7,969 nt of DNA from Deltaproteobacteria bacterium RBG_13_52_11 (lineage in GTDB: Bacteria > Desulfobacterota > B13-G15 > RBG-16-54-18). The translations under genes and the position numbers were made by a program. Numbering within the stretch: the stretch's first letter is position 1; each line of letters begins with the position of its first letter. Positions 5,647 to 7,969 of this stretch are shown in pieces. The notes below the pieces were generated by a model that saw only the letters and a list, made by a program, of their open reading frames with translations, was not told the origin of the DNA and searched no databases. The DNA lies in contig MGQF01000095.1 in assembly GCA_001797745.1 (NCBI GenBank), forward strand, positions 249 through 8,217. The letters are read 5' to 3'.

Positions 5647-5654
5647 AAGGTTCA
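5647..5654 (-). promoter_or_regulatory. TGAACCTT box upstream of the longer paralogue (candidate ECF -35)
   Basis: TGAACCTT reads 5654-5647 on the minus strand. It begins on the base after the OMP stop codon and lies 70 nt before ATG 5584. It continues CTGCGAG and an A7 tract. At 17 nt beyond TGAACC it reads AACTCATG, compared with AACTTATT at 16 nt in the sigma-gene copy. Confidence 0.45.
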
Positions 5655-7295
5655 TTAAAACTTTACCGTAAGCCCGCAGTAATAGACGCCTTCGTTATAA
5701 TCCTGATCAGGGGCATCTTCATCATATTCCTTATAGCTTGCCCTGAGGGTTAAGTTGGCGGTGAAGGCCTCGGTCTCCTTTAACACCTGGTCGAAGGCAA
5801 TACCGTACGTGCGGCTCATGTTGTCCGCTGTCCCCAGTGGTGAACCAGAGGCGTTATCGTAGTACTCCATAGCCACAGTGAGGCCTAGGGTTGATCTGGT
5901 CTTTTCATAGCTCAAGGCAAGCCCCCCATCACCTCGATAGGTCCGATCGATCAACCCCGAGAGGGTGTACTCTTTATACTCATAACTTGCATTGAAGGTC
6001 CATGCCCACATTAGGGCGAGCCACGGATACGTGATACCGAGGGATGCCGTGGGGGCGTGGCTGTAAAACTCACTGGTCTTATCAACCCGGTTCCAATTTC
6101 TCGCATGGGTGTAGCCGAGGGAGTAATTCCACTGAGGAAAAGTCTGCGAGACGGTGCAGTTGGCCGTCAGATCATCCTGATCCGTCGTGCGGGGATAATC
6201 ATCAGTGTAGGAGTTGGTGTGATCGACCTGGAGGGCGACGGTGAGGCTATTCCACACGTCCTCCCTCTTTAAAAAAGGAGTGATGGTGGAGCTGAAGGAG
6301 GTCAGATGGGTATGGGTGCGGTATTGCTCAAGCGAGTGGTCGCTGAGTTTATTAAAGGAATACTCATGCATGAGCATGGTGTTTAAAAAATCCCAGGGTG
6401 TATAGTCGACCTGCGCCTTAGACCGTTGGAGATCTGCAGAGGCAGCGCCCAGGACCGAGTTAAACCAGGGCTCCACCCGCTCAAACTCGGCGCTTATCTT
6501 TAAATTAGTAACAGGACTGATATCCCCCCGCACCACGATGGCGTTATCGCCTTGATCCATAAGGGTGTCATCCCTGCGGTCTGCATTATAGATGCTGCGT
6601 GCGTACTCTGCTTCAAGATGAATCCTGTCCTGCCACAGTTTGAGATGGAGGTCAGCACCAAACACCTGATTGTACTGGTCCCCCACAGTTGAGCCGGCCT
6701 CCAGGGAATCCCGCGCGACATCGGTGTAGACAAAGGTGCCTCCTATGGTGAGGTATTCCTTGTAATAGAGCTCTACCCTCCCCCCTGCCGAGTAACGGGC
6801 ATAGGCATCAAGCTTCTCATCACGGTTCTTTCCCCAGAAGGTGGATACTTTCGCCCACTCGCCGAATTTATAGAAGGCCTTGGTCCCCAACAAGGAGGTA
6901 TTGAAGGTATAGGGGGTATAACTCTCGGCGTAGTCCCCTGCCCTGATCTCATAGCGGGTTGGCGTATCGAGGTTATCGGCAAGGCGGACGTATCCCTCCA
7001 CGAACATCCAATCCCGCCCCGCGATCTGCTGCTGCAGGTCGTTACTGCTCCTAATGTGGCCATAGCCCTGGAACTTGGCCTTTTCGGCAAGTTCTTGTTT
7101 GAGATCAAGGATCAGGTTTTCCGTGTATAACCACCCTTCCTGTAAGGTCGATTTTTCCTCATTACCTGTGATGTCTTGATAGGAGACTTCGGAGGAGAAC
7201 ATGATATCGATCCCCCCTCGTTCCCATTTGATCGCAAAGGCGGTGGTAGGGATTAAGAAGAGGGTAATCACGATCCATATAAGGTGTACTCTCAT
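5655..7295 (-). CDS. Outer-membrane beta-barrel protein, porin-like
   Basis: A 546-residue protein expected in the outer membrane. ATG 7295 has GGAGGGAG (7307-7300) just upstream. Residues 1-21 are a clear signal peptide ending TTAFA. The mature protein is almost entirely short amphipathic strands with alternating aromatic residues separated by Asp/Asn/Gly-rich turns, for example RVELYYKEYLTIGGTFVYTD and LEAEYARSIYNA. It ends YYCGLTVKF: a C-terminal Phe on an alternating strand is the usual BAM recognition signal. The length would suit a barrel of roughly 20 or more strands. I do not recognise a substrate or a named family. No plug domain or TonB box is visible, so a TonB-dependent receptor is unlikely. 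It is followed by two exported paralogues that could be its partners, but the context does not fix a role. Confidence 0.85.
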   Translation of the reverse strand: MRVHLIWIVITLFLIPTTAFAIKWERGGIDIMFSSEVSYQDITGNEEKSTLQEGWLYTENLILDLKQELAEKAKFQGYGHIRSSNDLQQQIAGRDWMFVEGYVRLADNLDTPTRYEIRAGDYAESYTPYTFNTSLLGTKAFYKFGEWAKVSTFWGKNRDEKLDAYARYSAGGRVELYYKEYLTIGGTFVYTDVARDSLEAGSTVGDQYNQVFGADLHLKLWQDRIHLEAEYARSIYNADRRDDTLMDQGDNAIVVRGDISPVTNLKISAEFERVEPWFNSVLGAASADLQRSKAQVDYTPWDFLNTMLMHEYSFNKLSDHSLEQYRTHTHLTSFSSTITPFLKREDVWNSLTVALQVDHTNSYTDDYPRTTDQDDLTANCTVSQTFPQWNYSLGYTHARNWNRVDKTSEFYSHAPTASLGITYPWLALMWAWTFNASYEYKEYTLSGLIDRTYRGDGGLALSYEKTRSTLGLTVAMEYYDNASGSPLGTADNMSRTYGIAFDQVLKETEAFTANLTLRASYKEYDEDAPDQDYNEGVYYCGLTVKF

Positions 7296-7366
7296 CTTTC
7301 TCCCTCCAACTAAGATAAAGAGAGAAATAACGATAAAATGTAAGGGAATGGTTATTAATTGCGTAT

Positions 7367-7395
7367 AGTTAATAGAAAGAGTGGTTATTTGTCAA
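7367..7395 (-). promoter_or_regulatory. Candidate sigma-70 promoter for the OMP gene
   Basis: A perfect -35 hexamer TTGACA (7395-7390) is followed after 17 nt by TTAACT (7372-7367), a weak -10. The neighbouring TATACG (7367-7362) is the more TATAAT-like alternative but is too far (22 nt). The ATG is about 70 nt downstream. No TGAACCTT box is present in this leader, so it is probably not under the same control as the two paralogues. Confidence 0.45.
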
Positions 7396-7415
7396 GCATT
7401 TTTTTGAAAATGCTT
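7394..7415. repeat. 9-bp palindrome overlapping the OMP promoter -35
   Basis: AAGCATTTT (7394-7402) and AAAATGCTT (7407-7415) form a perfect 9-bp inverted repeat with a 4-nt centre. It overlaps two bases of the TTGACA hexamer. It lies upstream of the candidate promoter and is not followed by a T run on the minus strand, so an operator fits better than a terminator. Confidence 0.4.
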
Positions 7416-7474
7416 AGTGGAGATACAGGAGAGGGGAGATGACTGGCTATTTCACTCTTGGATGGAGGAGCACA

Positions 7475-7497
7475 GGGGTTAAGGGATTTCTTACCCC
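7475..7497 (-). other. Stem-loop directly after the beta-rich gene
   Basis: On the minus strand GGGGTAAG pairs with CTTAACCCC (8 bp with one bulged base, 6-nt loop) starting on the base after the TAA stop. No T tract follows (TGTGCTCC), so it is at best an imperfect terminator or an mRNA-end stabiliser. Confidence 0.3.
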
Positions 7498-7969
7498 TTA
7501 CCACTGAAAGAGTTTTATCCCCCGTAAGGCAAAATCATCGTGGTTGCCTTGCTTGGGACCTGTGGCCACGACGCTGAGCTTGTTAAGTCCAGGGCACAAT
7601 ACGTGTGAGGGGAGGGGGACCAAGATGGCCCTGAATTGCTCATCTTCTTCCTGATAGACGTAATTGTTTAGGTTGTCAATATAATTTCCGTTGATATATA
7701 ATTTATTGGCATAGAAACCATTGCTGTAGTCTTCACTGTCCTCGTCGTTAATCACAGCCACCATTCCCGCGACTTGCAGGGAGAGGATATTTTTGCTCCC
7801 AACTGATCCTAAAGTAAATTTCTTGCTATACACCAGGCCGACCCCGCCATCATCCCCTATATAGATCATCCCTGGGTCAATGGCAACCATCCTCTCTGAT
7901 CCTGACATGCTGGGTATAGTGGCTGTTCTATCTCGTTTTTCAACCTCGGCGGCCAGGGGTGTAGCTGGG
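7498..7969 (-). CDS. Beta-rich, probably exported protein, C-terminal part (5' end outside window)
   Basis: The frame is open to the right edge, so the ATG at 7908, which has no ribosome-binding site, is unlikely to be the start. 156 residues are visible. They begin PATPLAAEVEKRDRTATIPS and look like the region just after a signal peptide or linker. The remainder reads as one beta-sandwich: strands around GLVYSKKFTLGS, ILSLQVAGMVAVIND, NKLYINGNYIDNLNNYV, FRAILVPLPSHVL, NKLSVVATG and a closing DFALRGIKLFQW. The closing pattern (LxPGxNxLxVxA... DDFxLRxIxL) resembles galactose-binding-like or carbohydrate-binding jelly-roll domains of surface proteins. I cannot assign a family or ligand. It is followed by a stem-loop and a 202-nt gap before the OMP gene. 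Confidence 0.7.
   Translation of the reverse strand, partial: PATPLAAEVEKRDRTATIPSMSGSERMVAIDPGMIYIGDDGGVGLVYSKKFTLGSVGSKNILSLQVAGMVAVINDEDSEDYSNGFYANKLYINGNYIDNLNNYVYQEEDEQFRAILVPLPSHVLCPGLNKLSVVATGPKQGNHDDFALRGIKLFQW

Noticed and set aside
7906..7908. ATG as the true start of the right-edge gene
   Set aside because: No Shine-Dalgarno site precedes it, the frame continues open to the window edge, and the residue run there looks like coding sequence.

Overview
The window reads as one strand of envelope and secretion genes from a Gram-negative bacterium. Every gene I accept is on the minus strand. The evidence for a Gram-negative host is a long porin-like beta-barrel that ends in phenylalanine, Sec signal peptides on most products, and a membrane-bound zinc-finger anti-sigma factor. 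Base composition looks intermediate and Shine-Dalgarno sites are strong (AGGAGG, GGAGGG). A Desulfobacterota/'deltaproteobacterial' or similar environmental lineage would fit, but that is inference and no marker gene is present.

Layout in transcription order, right to left: (1) the 3' part of a beta-rich, probably exported protein (7969-7498). (2) A 546-residue outer-membrane beta-barrel (7295-5655) behind a leader with a consensus-like -35 and a 9-bp palindrome. (3) Two tandem exported paralogues (5584-4505 and 4219-3440). They align without a gap over about 255 residues and combine an Ig-like domain resembling the sulfite-oxidase Mo-co dimerisation fold with an NTF2/SnoaL-like domain. The upstream copy has an extra C-terminal beta domain of about 104 residues. 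(4) A terminator-like hairpin, followed by a tightly coupled three-gene operon: ECF sigma factor (3217-2654), transmembrane ZAS anti-sigma factor (2657-2001) and a secreted subtilisin-like S8 protease (1999-431). (5) A leader with a possible folded RNA and the start of another small exported protein (191-1).

Two observations tie this together. First, the extracytoplasmic domain of the anti-sigma factor looks like a subtilase prodomain, and the very next gene is a subtilase. This suggests a sigma/anti-sigma/protease signalling cassette in which protease and anti-sigma meet in the periplasm. Second, the 8-mer TGAACCTT occurs three times, each time in the same orientation just upstream of a gene: the sigma factor and both paralogues. 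It resembles an ECF -35 element, so the sigma factor may drive itself and the neighbouring paralogue genes. Both are hypotheses from sequence reading. The protease also carries Asp where subtilases normally have the oxyanion-hole Asn.

I saw no tRNA, rRNA, CRISPR array, insertion sequence, phage gene or attachment site.
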